Shown here piece after piece: positions 63,704 through 64,000 of a stretch of DNA of 64,000 nt. Positions within the stretch are counted from its first letter, which is position 1. Every line of letters starts with the position of its first letter. This DNA is from Bacteroidota bacterium (GTDB lineage Bacteria > Bacteroidota > Bacteroidia > Chitinophagales > Chitinophagaceae). Position numbers and translations under genes: made by a program. The notes under the pieces are model-generated. The model saw only the letters and a list, made by a program, of their open reading frames with translations. It was not told where the DNA came from and did no database searches. The stretch lies in assembly GCA_013288945.1 (NCBI GenBank), contig JABDAZ010000012.1, forward strand, positions 1 through 64,000, given 5' to 3'.

Positions 63704-64000
63704 TTATTTTGAAATACCTGTTTTTTGTAAAATACGTGTTGAATAATATTTCCAGAGTTTATCAATAGAAAAAAATTTGTCTTTATAATTCATCAAATCA
63801 AATCTTCTGTAGCTTGCTAATACAGATCTTTTTTTTCTGATTATTAATTTTTTTTCATTTTTTGAAAGTTTTTTTGATGCGAGGTGTTTATCTAAGGCAT
63901 GTAAAAAACCTTCACCCATTAATTTCATGTTTTTCGACATCGATCCTGTTGTTAAGCGGTAAATACATAATTTCTCATCCAGATATTTTACTTGTGGCAA
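63704..64000 (-). CDS. C-terminal part of a family 2 glycosyltransferase (truncated by window edge)
   Basis: About 98 residues up to the right edge of the window; the N-terminal catalytic domain lies outside. The segment VKYLDEKLCIYRLTTGSMSK, with the YR...GSMS pattern, is characteristic of the end of the GT-A domain of family 2 enzymes, and a basic helical tail follows. It is 15 bases upstream of the acyltransferase gene, in the same direction. Confidence 0.75.
   Translation of the reverse strand: MPQVKYLDEKLCIYRLTTGSMSKNMKLMGEGFLHALDKHLASKKLSKNEKKLIIRKKRSVLASYRRFDLMNYKDKFFSIDKLWKYYSTRILQKTGISK

Noticed and set aside
32504-64000. Search for transposase, integrase or attachment sites marking the polysaccharide locus as an island
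   Set aside because: No such gene, tRNA or clear flanking direct repeat was found inside the window; the right end is not included, so an island cannot be shown.
1-64000. tRNA, rRNA, riboswitch or known small RNA genes
   Set aside because: No cloverleaf, rRNA segment or recognisable riboswitch core was found by reading the spacers on both strands; a covariance-model search would be needed to exclude weak cases.

Overview
The window looks like chromosomal DNA of a Bacteroidota member, most likely family Chitinophagaceae or a close relative. This rests on low GC, no Shine-Dalgarno signals, a probable type IX secretion C-terminal domain on the FG-GAP protein (25039-29382), DUF4783 and DUF4337 family genes, an elongasome cluster in Bacteroidota order, and a few promoter-like pairs of the TTTG / TAnnTTTG type. 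No rRNA, tRNA, phage, transposase or CRISPR array was seen.

From 1 to 32.4 kb the window holds mostly housekeeping genes in short units. A small exported protein opens the window. It is followed by an MBL-fold hydrolase and the rod-shape cluster mreB-mreC-mreD-mrdA-rodA (7781 down to 1600). Next come kynA, purD, a POT peptide transporter, a GNAT enzyme, apaG, an isocitrate dehydrogenase with a C-terminal extension, a YciH/SUI1 protein, nadC, a DUF4783 gene and gpmI. An ECF sigma factor with a membrane/beta-barrel partner, uvrC, and a 1.4-kaa FG-GAP surface protein with 14 repeats follow. A compact regulatory group closes this half: a CarH-like B12-binding MerR regulator, an ECF sigma factor and idi (isopentenyl diphosphate isomerase).

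From 32.5 kb to the right edge (31.5 kb) every gene is on the minus strand, with overlaps or very short gaps. This is a surface polysaccharide locus. It has sugar-nucleotide pathways for GDP-L-fucose (gmd, fcl) and for a CDP-6-deoxyhexose (rfbF, rfbG, a cupin epimerase and an SDR reductase). A third pathway resembles the Pseudomonas WbpB/E/D/G-HisH2-HisF2 route to a 2-acetamido-3-acetamidino uronic acid. It also carries about eleven glycosyltransferases, a Wzy-like polymerase, an asparagine-synthetase-like amidotransferase, an FkbM methyltransferase, several left-handed-helix acetyltransferases, an MBOAT plus SGNH-like O-acylation pair, an OafA-type acyltransferase, and a CpsB-type PHP phosphatase as the last gene. 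No flippase, ABC exporter, Wza/Wzc or WbpA/WbpI homologue is inside the window, so these must lie elsewhere.

The features most worth a second look are: a genome-style excess of the palindrome ATTAAT; several unrelated-looking long inverted repeats in spacers; a dispersed intergenic repeat pair; the CarH-sigma-idi module without crt genes; the predicted 7+7 propeller protein; the amidino-uronate branch with a degenerate amidotransferase zinc site; and six TTG-initiated genes, all inside the polysaccharide locus.
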